Source: JBBQFI01 sp038237805 (GTDB taxonomy: Bacteria > Verrucomicrobiota > Verrucomicrobiia > Chthoniobacterales > UBA10450). Taken from it: DNA of 64,000 nucleotides. Made by a program: the position numbers and the translations under genes. A model generated the notes under the pieces. That model had not been told where the DNA came from. It made no database searches and was given only the letters and a program-made list of their open reading frames with translations. The stretch is taken from positions 62,001 through 126,000 of the forward strand of contig JBBRYI010000008.1 in the NCBI GenBank assembly GCA_038237805.1. The letters are read 5' to 3'. Below are positions 8,764 to 17,328 of this stretch, one piece after another. Each line of letters begins with the position of its first letter. Positions within the stretch are counted from its first letter, which is position 1.

Positions 8764-11418
8764 TTATTTCTTATACATGGGAACCTCCGGCAAAATCGGG
8801 GGTTCGATCTGTTCCGTTTCTTCTTCCTCTTCAGTCTGGTTCACTGGCAGACCGCCGGGAGTGACCAGCCGTGCGGTCACGAAGATGACGAGGTTGCGCT
8901 TGATGTGTTGTTCCGCATTCGTACGAAACAACCGGCCCACGAGCGGAATGTCGCCAATGATGGGCGTGCGATCCTCAGTCTTCTGCACGTCTTCACGCAT
9001 CAAGCCACCCAGAACAACGGTTTGCCCGTCGAACACGCTCACGCTTGTAGTCACCTTTCGGGAACTGAAAATTGGCTGATTGATGATGTTGTCAGTCAGG
9101 GTAATCGCTTGATTGGCGCCAAGAATCTGACTGGGCAGACCGAGAAAGTTCAGTAGCGCCGGGTTCACAGTCCGAATTGGACTTCCATAATTAATGAAGC
9201 CTTCGAATTCCACGACTTGCGGGACAAGATTGAGATCGATCGTAACCCCATCCGGTCCCACCACTGGCTCGACCTCTAAAGTGACACCGGTGTTGCGGGT
9301 CTCGAAGTTGGTTGGCGTTGATGGACCAACGACGGGAAGCGCGATCGTCGTGGTCGCGGAACTGCTCGTCCCTCGTCCACTAATTTCAGGGACCTTCGGT
9401 TCCGTGAACTGAGTGGGATAACGAAATTCGCGCACAATTTCGATGACCGCACGCTGACCGCTCTTCGTCGTTACCCGCGGAGCCGAAAGTAAATCGATAC
9501 CTTTCTTTTGATTGAGCGCGCGAATAACAACCTGAAATTGCGGATCGGTAAAAACGCCGCTCAAACCAAAGATTCCCGGCGCCAACGCACTCGCTCCGTT
9601 AACGCCGAAGAGCAACGAATCGATGGCGTTGGCGCTGATCGCGAGATTCCCGCTCCGATTCCCACCCGTGACCGGAAATTGTCCCACCGGAATATTACCC
9701 GGCGCGACAAAGGGGAAATCAGATGGGTTGACCGCCGGACTTGTGCCGGCTGACCCGCCGCCGCCGAAGACCCGTTCATTTCCAATATTGAACTGACCGA
9801 GCAACCAATCGAAACCAAGTTCCTTCAGGTTGTTCTGATTAATTTCAACAAATTTCGCTTCGATCTCGACTTGTTTCGGACCGGAGACATTCGCTTGTTC
9901 CACGAGTGCATCGACTAATTCGAGATTGTCCTCCGTGTTACGCACAATGAGCCGGCTGCTTTCAGGGAGAAAATGCGCGCTCGCTCCCGGCGGAAATTGC
10001 ACTCCCTGACTTTCGAGAAATTCTTTCGCCCCTTCGCGATTTACGAGTTGCCGTCCGCCCGTCGCTTCCTGCGTGTCTTTGCCCGTGCCGGTCGCCGCGG
10101 GCACACCCGGCGCCCCCGGAGCCGCGGGTAACGCTTGCGCCGCGAAAGCCGACGCACCGATATTTACCGACGTGCTAATGAAGCCGGGCGGCACTCGATA
10201 TTCTTTGGTGAAGAGGTCGTTACTCTGCTCGCTAATCGGTATAATCGAAATCGCATACGGTTCGACTTTCACTTTCAAGCCAGCCTGGCTGGCGATGTAA
10301 CGTAACGCTTCGCCGAGCGGAATTTCATTGAGCGTAATCGTGATGCGCGCATCGCCGGGCGAAATCGACGGCGGTTGCACCAGCGCTGCAGTTACTGGTG
10401 CCGGAGTGGCCGTTCCTTGCCCAGGGGAAGTGCCGGGCAGCGGCGTCGGTAATGGCTCAACAGGCGCGGCGGCTGTTTCCGACGCGGGCCGTCCCATCGG
10501 CTGTAGACGCAAAACAATATCAACACCTCTACGCCCTTCCGTCGTCGGATCATTTGCTACCGACTGTTGCCGAACAAAATCTATCGCTTCGCGAATGCTT
10601 GCATCGCGGAATTCGATTTTCGGAATAATGATTGAGTTAAGCTTGTTCGTGATGCGCGCGGTGCCGGTCACATCTTTGGTAATGGCGTCAGCTATAGGTC
10701 CAACCGCCTGACCGTATTGGCGGACCGGTTCTTCCCAGCCTTTCTGCACCTGCCAAAGCTGGCGCGAACGCGTTTCGTTATATGCCTCTTCGCCGTAGTG
10801 CGTTTTCGTCAGATCGATTCGCTCCTGGCCGCGTCGCGCCGCGGCGTTGTACGGATCAAGTGCGAGAACTTGATCGTACTTTTTCATCGCGAGATCGTAC
10901 CGACCCGATTGATAGTAACCCTCGGCCTCATCTAAAAGTCTCCGCACATCCTCGACCTTCGCGATAAACTTCGGGCCGATCGTCTTATTGAAATAACCGG
11001 GCTCCTGAATATGCCGGAGAAGTTCCTCAGCCGGTCGACAATTTGGATCGTAACGATCAGAAACGATTTCGCGCGCGATCCGTTCGGCTTCCCCGTATTT
11101 TCCTTCCGCGATGCGTTGCTCCGCGAGTTTCATTCCGCTCTCGCAAAATCCGCGCACGGCTTCTTCGTGCCCTCCGCCCGTAGTCGTCCCGTCCGGCAAA
11201 AAATCGGAAGCCACACGAAAAGCCTCATGCGCGCGCGCGAAATCTTTCGCTTCCATCGTAACCTTTCCCTGCACCAAGGCAGCCTCGCCTTTGCCAATTC
11301 CGTTTTGTCGGCGGGTCACCTCGCGTTCCGCGAGAGAGTGAACATCTTGGGCGCCCAAAACACCGGAGAATATAAGAGCGCAGAAAAAGAGCGAAGCGAC
11401 GCGCACAGTTTTAATCAT
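8764..11418 (-). CDS. Type IV pilus secretin (Amuc_1098/PilQ-like)
   Basis: 884 residues with a signal peptide (residues 1-23). Residues 30-250 hold TPR-like helical repeats (AREIVSDRYDPNCRPAEELL; YYQSGRYDLAMKKYDQVL). A secretin short domain follows (IPLGEALRYIASQAGLKVKV), then N-domains (RLIVRNTEDNLELVDALVEQ). The C-terminal secretin pore runs from about residue 590 to 860 (LNQKKGIDLLSAPRVTTKSG; VVLGGLMREDVQKTEDRTPI; PLVGRLFRTNAE). Secretins form the outer-membrane channel for the pilus fibre. An N-terminal TPR region followed by a secretin, with the neighbours seen here, matches Akkermansia Amuc_1098 in layout. The acidic C-terminal tail (TEEEEETEQIEPP) is unusual. Confidence 0.9.
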   Translation of the reverse strand: MIKTVRVASLFFCALIFSGVLGAQDVHSLAEREVTRRQNGIGKGEAALVQGKVTMEAKDFARAHEAFRVASDFLPDGTTTGGGHEEAVRGFCESGMKLAEQRIAEGKYGEAERIAREIVSDRYDPNCRPAEELLRHIQEPGYFNKTIGPKFIAKVEDVRRLLDEAEGYYQSGRYDLAMKKYDQVLALDPYNAAARRGQERIDLTKTHYGEEAYNETRSRQLWQVQKGWEEPVRQYGQAVGPIADAITKDVTGTARITNKLNSIIIPKIEFRDASIREAIDFVRQQSVANDPTTEGRRGVDIVLRLQPMGRPASETAAAPVEPLPTPLPGTSPGQGTATPAPVTAALVQPPSISPGDARITITLNEIPLGEALRYIASQAGLKVKVEPYAISIIPISEQSNDLFTKEYRVPPGFISTSVNIGASAFAAQALPAAPGAPGVPAATGTGKDTQEATGGRQLVNREGAKEFLESQGVQFPPGASAHFLPESSRLIVRNTEDNLELVDALVEQANVSGPKQVEIEAKFVEINQNNLKELGFDWLLGQFNIGNERVFGGGGSAGTSPAVNPSDFPFVAPGNIPVGQFPVTGGNRSGNLAISANAIDSLLFGVNGASALAPGIFGLSGVFTDPQFQVVIRALNQKKGIDLLSAPRVTTKSGQRAVIEIVREFRYPTQFTEPKVPEISGRGTSSSATTTIALPVVGPSTPTNFETRNTGVTLEVEPVVGPDGVTIDLNLVPQVVEFEGFINYGSPIRTVNPALLNFLGLPSQILGANQAITLTDNIINQPIFSSRKVTTSVSVFDGQTVVLGGLMREDVQKTEDRTPIIGDIPLVGRLFRTNAEQHIKRNLVIFVTARLVTPGGLPVNQTEEEEETEQIEPPILPEVPMYKK

Positions 11419-11437
11419 TGTCGTGAGCTGGGTGAGG

Positions 11438-12382
11438 TTATTGAGTGAGCGGGCCGATCCCGATTCTTTCTTCTGGCTTTCGCGTGTCGACGATTATTGC
11501 TTTATCCGGCTGAACGTCGACCAACTTATATTTTATTTCCTCCTGCGGGAGCAATGAAAATTCCTGGTCCTTTCGCACCGGGAACTCGCGCGGTGTCCCC
11601 CATGAAAAAGCGAAGTTCGCCACCGATTCGGGCGAGATCGCCGTTTTCTCCTTAGTAAGAGTGAGCTGCTCCTTCGTTGCTTCATGTTCGAGCAGCAATT
11701 CGGACACGTCGACGTTTGTCCCAATGCTGTTGACTTCGAATTTCTCGGTGAACTTTACGATATTGAACTCCGTGCCGCGAATCGTGTCGCCCAGTTTGAG
11801 AAATTGCGTCGGCTCTTTTAGATCCGTCGTATTGATCCCGAAAGTGTCCTCGACCCACGAATCGAATCTCATGCGGAATGGCTCGCGCGTGAATGATTTC
11901 ATTTTCAGCTTGGTCAGATATTCGGGGTGCGAGCTCTTGTCCGTAGGGTTGGAATGAAATTGCCACTCGTCCAGGTTTGTGAATCCATCGCCATCGGGGT
12001 CCTGCGCAAGCACATCGGCGTCAGCAATGGGCAAACCGAATTGTTCCAGCCACTCGTTAGGTACGGGCGGGTGAACTTCGGTGTTCTGCAACGTCGCCAA
12101 CATACCGTTCGGGCCGACGAAATGTTTTTCCGGAACGAAAAGACCCGAGCGCGCACCAAAAGTCCATTGCGCGGGCTGGCGCAAAGCCTGGGTTGCTTCC
12201 TGCAACGCCGTCGCATTCGGCAACGGACCCGCCTTTCTCGGTGGCGGCGAGAATTGCAAGGCGGCGAAGTTTTCCGCAAAATGCGCCGTCTGCTGCCAAA
12301 TGAACAAGGCGCAGAGAAAAAGAAACAGCGCGGCCACAAGGACAGCGAAGCGATCGTAGTTAACGCGAATCCAATCTATCAT
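11438..12382 (-). CDS. Amuc_1099-like pilus-locus membrane protein
   Basis: 314 residues. A short cytoplasmic N-terminus is followed by one transmembrane helix at about residues 12-30 (FAVLVAALFLFLCALFIW); the rest should lie in the periplasm. A calcium-binding thrombospondin-type-3-like motif, DPDGDGFTNLDEW, is at about residues 128-140. The remainder is beta-rich. It sits between the secretin and the PilO-like gene, the position of Amuc_1099 in Akkermansia, and may play the alignment or pilotage role that PilP has elsewhere; this is inference from position. It starts 91 bp after the upstream gene, and that gap carries one CCTAACGA copy (12393-12400). Confidence 0.7.
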   Translation of the reverse strand: MIDWIRVNYDRFAVLVAALFLFLCALFIWQQTAHFAENFAALQFSPPPRKAGPLPNATALQEATQALRQPAQWTFGARSGLFVPEKHFVGPNGMLATLQNTEVHPPVPNEWLEQFGLPIADADVLAQDPDGDGFTNLDEWQFHSNPTDKSSHPEYLTKLKMKSFTREPFRMRFDSWVEDTFGINTTDLKEPTQFLKLGDTIRGTEFNIVKFTEKFEVNSIGTNVDVSELLLEHEATKEQLTLTKEKTAISPESVANFAFSWGTPREFPVRKDQEFSLLPQEEIKYKLVDVQPDKAIIVDTRKPEERIGIGPLTQ

Positions 12383-12473
12383 TGTCTAGCGTTCGTTAGG
12401 TAGAGAATGGTTCGTGCTGTTCGCATAGCACACGCCAGATTTTCGCACCAATTCCGAGTTTATATTTCATCAC

Positions 12474-13370
12474 TTAAAAGGTGAATCTGACGAGTTCTAT
12501 GTTCGCCGAGGTTTGGATGTGTTCGTTACCAACAATGAAATTCAACGCGGCATTCGGTTTTGCGCCTGAGACCGCGGCATCGGCGCTCACGTTCTCAGCA
12601 AGGGTCTGTTCGCGCGGCGGTCCTTTTTCTTTCTCATTCAGGACATGCAGCGTACGAATGATGTAGAGTTGTTGGTTCGCGCTCGCGATTTGATTGATGA
12701 TGCGGCGCGCGGCACCCGGTGTCGACGCGAAGGTCACCTCAATGGTACTGCGCTCGACGAGTTTCGGTCCTTTGTTTGAGTCCGCTGTTCGGCCGCGCGA
12801 CGGAGGTGGCGTTGGCGTCAGCGAGGCAGCGTGTTCGTCGATCAATGGCGCACGTTTGAGCGTTGTGATCGCGTCGATGTGCGCGTCGATCAGAATATCG
12901 GCGATCAATTCCACCTGCGCGAGCTGCTGTCCGAGCAAAGGCGCGGCTTCATTACTTGGAAGGGCCGCCGTAAATTCATCGAAGCCAAGAAAAAAATCCT
13001 TCTGCAATTTCACTTTATTGCCCCGCGCCTTTTCCGCCACCCTCGTAACTGTTTCGCGCAACCGGGCCTGAAACTCGTTAGGCTGCATTGGCGTTACGGG
13101 CAGCACACGCGTTTTCAATTCCTCCTTTAGTTTCCCAAGCGCCACGCCGTACTCGGCTGTCTCTGCTTTCATCGTCTGGAAGTTGGCCTCATTTGGAAAT
13201 GGATTGAGGCCTTGCAGACGATTCAACTCGGTCGCGGTCTCCGCCAATTGCTCGTTCGCCCTCGTGAACCCACTTCTTGCATAAAGCAGCAAAATGATCG
13301 CGACGAGTGACGCGATACCCACGGCGGCAAGAAACGAGCCGAGGAATTTGTTCTGTTGAAACCAGTTCAT
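12474..13370 (-). CDS. Amuc_1100/PilO-like inner-membrane pilus protein
   Basis: 298 residues from the ATG at 13368-13370, which overlaps the stop of the PilM-PilN gene by 4 bp; a start 33 bp further upstream is possible but less likely. One transmembrane helix at about residues 9-30 (FLAAVGIASLVAIILLLYA) is followed by a coiled-coil (TRANEQLAETATELNRLQ) and a periplasmic alpha/beta region. This is the topology of PilO and of Akkermansia Amuc_1100, whose gene has the same neighbours. PilO-type proteins pair with PilN to link cytoplasmic PilM to the outer-membrane secretin. A CCTAACGA copy lies in the gene at 13075-13082. Confidence 0.8.
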   Translation of the reverse strand: MNWFQQNKFLGSFLAAVGIASLVAIILLLYARSGFTRANEQLAETATELNRLQGLNPFPNEANFQTMKAETAEYGVALGKLKEELKTRVLPVTPMQPNEFQARLRETVTRVAEKARGNKVKLQKDFFLGFDEFTAALPSNEAAPLLGQQLAQVELIADILIDAHIDAITTLKRAPLIDEHAASLTPTPPPSRGRTADSNKGPKLVERSTIEVTFASTPGAARRIINQIASANQQLYIIRTLHVLNEKEKGPPREQTLAENVSADAAVSGAKPNAALNFIVGNEHIQTSANIELVRFTF

Positions 13371-15115
13371 GGCAGCTTCATCGGCGCGCTGAGTTCCAAG
13401 CACAGCTCGTAGGGAAACGCCCAGTCGGTGATGTTGGGCGTGGTTGGTTTAATCACGCGTGACTGATTGTTCGGATCGATTTTTAGAAATGGCGATTTGA
13501 TCAGGTTGCGAAAATAATCGACCACCACTTCCTGTTGCCTGGGATTAAACAAATAGAGGCCGCGCACCAAAAGGCCGTCTATCACCGGTTCCGAAGTGGG
13601 CTTGTTCACGCCGGGTGATGGAGACGGTGTCGGTGTCGTCGCGAATCTCCCGCGCTCGGCTTCGCTGATGCCGACCGGTTTTCCGCCCGATGTCGGAACC
13701 AGCTCGGTGATCCAAATATCCTGTTTCGGCAGTCGCGAATTTAAATCTTCCAAAAGGCCGGGCCAGAAATTCCGTTCCTTGATGGCGGTGATGAGCGGCA
13801 TCGCCCCGCTGTCGAGCGCGGCAATTTCACGTCGCAAATTAATCATTCGCGTCTCTACGCCGCGCATCGCGTCCACTCTTTCCTGCAAACGCTCTACCGC
13901 ATGACGTTCGACGTAAGCAGCGCGAAAATAATAAACACTCCAAGCCAGTAAACCGAGGATGAAACAAGCTGCCGCCAGAAGCAGGAATGGCCGGCGCTTC
14001 GTAAGCGCGCGCGCACGCACTACGCTTGCGGGCGCGAGGTTCAATTCCATCGGACATGTCGTCGTGCTGCGCAAAGCCAATCCGACGAGCTCACCGAGAA
14101 GGTGCGCGGACTTTGAAACTTGATCCGCCACCGCAGAAGACGCGACGGTAACATTCCGGAGCGGATTGAAAAACTCGATCGGCAACTGCAATTTCTCCTG
14201 AAAGAATTCGCGCGTGTATGGGGTGCTCGCGCTGCCACCGGCAAGAAAAACGCGCTGCGGCTGCGTCCCTTGTTGTTGCGCACGATAATGGCTCATCGAG
14301 CGCATCAATTCCGCGTGCAGTCGCGTCAATGTGCCGCGCACGATCTTCGACAGGCGCGCGATATCAGGATCGGCCGGTTCCGCGTAAGCGCCACCGAGAC
14401 TAACGAATCCTTCTCGCTTCTTGCGAAATTCAGCCGCCGCCAGTGGCTCACTCATTTCCTTCGCGATGGCCGAGGAAATCGAACTGCCGCCGATCGGAAT
14501 GCTGCGACTGAAGATTTTGCCAGGCTCGATGAAAAGCAGGTTGGTGGTGCGCGCGCCGATATCGACCAGAAGCGAACAGCCCGTCAGATCGGGGTAATTG
14601 TAACGAAACGCATTGTAAAGAGCCATGGTCGCGACATCCACCAGCACCGGTTCTAGCCCGGTGCTCTCGATCGCCGCGTTAATCCCTTCCAGCAGATCGG
14701 CTTTTATTGCGACGAGTACGACTTGGATTTGCTCGTCCGTTCCGCCGCCAACGAGTTGATAATCCCAAACCACCTCGTCGATTGGAAACGGCACGTTTTG
14801 TTGCGCCTCGAAGCCGATGATCCGCTCAATTTTTTCTTCATCGACGGAAGGCAATTTCACGAACCGCGCAAAGACCGATTGGCTCGCAACCGCATAGTTC
14901 ACTTTCCCGCGATCGATCTGTAATTCTGCTAGCATTTCGCGAATGGCGCTCGCGATCTGCGCATTGCGAGCGCCCTCCGATGCAGGATCGGCAACGATCT
15001 CGCGCACTCGAAAAGCGTGCAGAACCAATCCGCCCGCGCTTTGTCCACGAAGTTCCGCGAGCCCGACACTTTGCGACCCAAGATTAAGGCTGAGAATGCG
15101 GGCGGGCGCAGCCAT
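13367..15115 (-). CDS. Fused PilM-PilN type IV pilus assembly protein
   Basis: 582 residues. Residues 1 to about 345 are an actin-like PilM domain: ARILSLNLGSQSVGLAEL (phosphate-1 loop), GCSLLVDIGARTTNLLFI (phosphate-2) and RVFLAGGSASTPYTREFF. A basic linker and a transmembrane helix (RPFLLLAAACFILGLLAWSV) follow at about residues 368-388. A PilN-like coiled-coil and ferredoxin-like region then runs to the end (LQERVDAMRGVETRMINLRR; LLEDLNSRLPKQDIWITELV). In most type IV pilus systems PilM and PilN are separate proteins joined by a short PilN peptide; here they are covalently fused. The end overlaps the PilO-like gene by 4 bp. Confidence 0.85.
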   Translation of the reverse strand: MAAPARILSLNLGSQSVGLAELRGQSAGGLVLHAFRVREIVADPASEGARNAQIASAIREMLAELQIDRGKVNYAVASQSVFARFVKLPSVDEEKIERIIGFEAQQNVPFPIDEVVWDYQLVGGGTDEQIQVVLVAIKADLLEGINAAIESTGLEPVLVDVATMALYNAFRYNYPDLTGCSLLVDIGARTTNLLFIEPGKIFSRSIPIGGSSISSAIAKEMSEPLAAAEFRKKREGFVSLGGAYAEPADPDIARLSKIVRGTLTRLHAELMRSMSHYRAQQQGTQPQRVFLAGGSASTPYTREFFQEKLQLPIEFFNPLRNVTVASSAVADQVSKSAHLLGELVGLALRSTTTCPMELNLAPASVVRARALTKRRPFLLLAAACFILGLLAWSVYYFRAAYVERHAVERLQERVDAMRGVETRMINLRREIAALDSGAMPLITAIKERNFWPGLLEDLNSRLPKQDIWITELVPTSGGKPVGISEAERGRFATTPTPSPSPGVNKPTSEPVIDGLLVRGLYLFNPRQQEVVVDYFRNLIKSPFLKIDPNNQSRVIKPTTPNITDWAFPYELCLELSAPMKLP

Positions 15116-15122
15116 CGAATGT

Positions 15123-15695
15123 TCAGTGAGATTTAATTTGCGGGTAACGCTCCCAGTAAAGCGGCGCGAAAGGCGTTTCGTTTTTATTTAACACGAAACC
15201 AACGATCCCCAGTTTGGCGTTGTACCACTTCGCCCCTGCTCGCACCAAGTTCAGTTCGCTTTTAACCGCACTGCGTTGCGCGATTTGCACCGCAACGTTC
15301 TGCACGGAGTTAGGTGCAAGAGCGCGGTTGTTATTGAATCGCGCTGACGCAACGGGCGGCACATACATGACGGAATGATTTTCGCGGCCGGCCGAAATGT
15401 TCACATGCGTCACCTCGCCTGTGAGAAGTTTGCCGTTGATGAGAATGAAATACTTGAATGTTAACTCGTCTGTAAATTCAGGGACTGAAACAAATTCCGC
15501 TTCCAGCTCGAGCCAAAGCTTGCGCTCCTCCGTTGGAAACTGCTCTGCACCTCCGTAACTGTATTCGGGTGCAGTGATCAGATTTTTCGTTATGCGAGTG
15601 ACCTGAAACTCGTTAGGCGCGTGCGTTTGTGCTCTCGCACCGAAAGGAAGAAACAACAAGAGAACGCTTAACGAAATCGAGGACGCCTTTGTCAT
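15123..15695 (-). CDS. Amuc_1102-like exported pilus-locus protein
   Basis: 190 residues with a signal peptide (residues 1-23, ending GARAQ). The mature part is beta-rich (KLWLELEAEFVSVPEFTDEL; FKYFILINGKLLTGEVTHVN), consistent with the immunoglobulin-like fold reported for Amuc_1102. It is the first gene of the pilus block and ends 7 bp before the PilM-PilN start. Function is unknown; it is presumably a periplasmic or surface accessory of the pilus. A CCTAACGA copy lies near the mature N-terminus (15610-15617). Confidence 0.72.
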   Translation of the reverse strand: MTKASSISLSVLLLFLPFGARAQTHAPNEFQVTRITKNLITAPEYSYGGAEQFPTEERKLWLELEAEFVSVPEFTDELTFKYFILINGKLLTGEVTHVNISAGRENHSVMYVPPVASARFNNNRALAPNSVQNVAVQIAQRSAVKSELNLVRAGAKWYNAKLGIVGFVLNKNETPFAPLYWERYPQIKSH

Positions 15696-15760
15696 GACGA
15701 AAGAACTTCAGGCGCGAGTTTGCTGCGCCTGGATCTGTTGCAGCCAGGATGCAGGCATTG

Positions 15761-16741
15761 CTACCGATCCAATGTTCCTTTGCCACGCTTCAATCGGTCC
15801 CGGAAGTACTCGATCGTCTTTCTGATCCCTTCGTCGAATTCCACCTTCGGTTCCCAGCCCAGAATTTTTTTTGCGCGCGAAATGTCTGGTTGCCGCACCT
15901 TCGGATCGTCCACGGGCAGCGGCTTGTGCTCGATCTGCGATTTCGTTCCGATGATGCGAATAATTTCGTCGGCGAATTGCCTGATCGTCATCTCGCGCGG
16001 ATTACCGATGTTAACCGGCTCGTGGAAATCGCTCATCGCCAAACGAAAAATTCCATCGATTAAATCCGAGACGTAACAAAATGAGCGCGTCTGCGAGCCG
16101 TCGCCGAAAATGGTGAGCGGCGTGTCGCTCAACGCCTGCCCGATAAATGCCGGAACCACCCGTCCATCGCGCAAACGCATACGCGGCCCGTAAGTATTAA
16201 AGATGCGCACGATGTGGGTATCGAGCCCGTGATAACGGTGATACGCCATCGTCATCGCTTCGGCGAAACGCTTCGCTTCGTCGTAAACACCGCGCGGCCC
16301 GATCGGGTTGACGTTGCCCCAGTAATCTTCCTTCTGCGGATGCACGAGCGGGTCGCCGTAACATTCCGACGTAGAAGCGAGAATGAAGGTCGCCTTTTTG
16401 TCTTTCGCGAGGCCGAGCGTGTTGTGCGTCCCGAGCGCGCCGACCTTCAGCGTCGGGATCGGCAATTCCAGATAATCGATCGGGCTTGCGGGCGAAGCGA
16501 AATGGAAAACGTAATCGATCTTTTCTTCCGGAACGAAAATGTAATTGGAAACGTTGTGCTTGATGAATCGGTAATTCTCGTTGCCCGAAAGATGCGCAAT
16601 GTTGTCCGTATGCCCCGTGATCAGATTATCGATCGCGATGACGCGATGCCCTTCCGCGAGCAACCGGTCGGTCAGATGCGACCCCAGAAAACCCGCCCCA
16701 CCCGTTACGACTGAAACCGGCTGCGATTCTTTCTCCGCCAT
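15761..16741 (-). CDS. UDP-glucuronate decarboxylase (UDP-xylose synthase), SDR family
   Basis: 326 residues from the ATG at 16739-16741; a longer frame to 16903 only reads through intergenic repeats. It is an extended SDR enzyme converting UDP-glucuronate to UDP-xylose for polysaccharide synthesis. The NAD-binding motif is TGGAGFLGSHL at about residues 11-21, and the catalytic YxxxK is YDEAK in RGVYDEAKRFAEAMTMAY. Other family marks are HFASPASPIDY, NTYGPRM and VGNPxE-like VNIGNPREMT. Other sugar-nucleotide epimerases share these motifs, but the HFASPASP and STSECYGDP segments favour UXS. It stands alone, 65 bp upstream of the pilus block. Confidence 0.88.
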   Translation of the reverse strand: MAEKESQPVSVVTGGAGFLGSHLTDRLLAEGHRVIAIDNLITGHTDNIAHLSGNENYRFIKHNVSNYIFVPEEKIDYVFHFASPASPIDYLELPIPTLKVGALGTHNTLGLAKDKKATFILASTSECYGDPLVHPQKEDYWGNVNPIGPRGVYDEAKRFAEAMTMAYHRYHGLDTHIVRIFNTYGPRMRLRDGRVVPAFIGQALSDTPLTIFGDGSQTRSFCYVSDLIDGIFRLAMSDFHEPVNIGNPREMTIRQFADEIIRIIGTKSQIEHKPLPVDDPKVRQPDISRAKKILGWEPKVEFDEGIRKTIEYFRDRLKRGKGTLDR

Positions 16742-16805
16742 GGCGCGTTTATCTAATTCCTCAGCCACAGGTTTGCGAGCAGAAACAATTCCTACCGTAT
16801 CTGCA

Positions 16806-16903
16806 GGGGCGGTCTCTGGCCGTCGCACTATTCGGCCGCGAGGGTTCGTCGAATATTCGAATCGTTTATTACGTCTGTTAGCGGCGGTCTCCGACCGTCC
16901 CAC
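16806..16903. repeat. Two copies of dispersed repeat D (GGCGGTCTCYGRCCGTCSC)
   Basis: Two similar short palindromic units, at about 16806-16827 and 16877-16903, lie between the UXS gene and the small ORF. A third copy, in the opposite orientation, is inside uvrB (34341-34364). The core GCGGTCTCCGACCGT has an internal dyad GGTC/GACC. Confidence 0.7.
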
Positions 16904-16975
16904 ACTCCGTCCCGCGACCGCACGGCCGGGAAACTGCTAAGAAGCGATATGGGATAACGATTTGCTAAAATTTAA

Positions 16976-17230
16976 ATGTCCGAAATCGATCTAATTAAGC
17001 TGGCCAGGTCCTTCAAGGAACGGCGCAATGAAGCGGATCCGAAGGCGCGAGAAGTTCTGAGCGAATTTATACGCGTGGCCAAGTCGCTTCCCGCAGATTC
17101 TTCGGCATGGCATGAGGTTATTGCATTGGATCAAAACTGGCGCGATACCCTTTCCGATTCTCAAGTGATAAAATATCTCCGCGCGCTTCATCCCGACCGT
17201 GCGCTCCCAAAACAGAGACGCCGGCGCTAA
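16976..17230 (+). CDS. Small hypothetical protein, 84 residues
   Basis: An 84-residue reading frame with a balanced, charged composition. It is helical in prediction by eye (LIKLARSFKERRNEADPKAR; DSQVIKYLRALHPDRALP) and has a very basic end (KQRRRR). There is no signal peptide, no cysteine and no recognised domain. There is no clear Shine-Dalgarno sequence. In its favour: it fills an otherwise empty interval on the plus strand, its codon use is ordinary, and it is followed 40 bp later by a hairpin made of an inverted CCTAAC pair. A role as a small nucleic-acid-binding protein would be a guess. Confidence 0.5.
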   Translation: MSEIDLIKLARSFKERRNEADPKAREVLSEFIRVAKSLPADSSAWHEVIALDQNWRDTLSDSQVIKYLRALHPDRALPKQRRRR

Positions 17231-17270
17231 GGCTGGCCAGAACTGGAACAGGCTGAACAGGACGGCGAAT

Positions 17271-17291
17271 CGCCTAACGAAGAGTTAGGTG
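17271..17291. terminator. Hairpin from an inverted CCTAAC...GTTAGG pair between convergent genes
   Basis: CCTAAC (17273-17278), a GAAGA loop (17279-17283) and GTTAGG (17284-17289) form a 6-bp stem, extended by a G.T and a C-G pair to 17271/17291. The left arm is a full CCTAACGA copy. The site lies between the small ORF (stop 17230) and the convergent PEP-CTERM gene (stop 17329). Neisseria uptake sequences also occur as inverted pairs acting as terminators. Confidence 0.6.
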
Positions 17292-17328
17292 TTTGGAAGT
17301 AGAAAAAATCGCCGCGACCTGAATCCCG

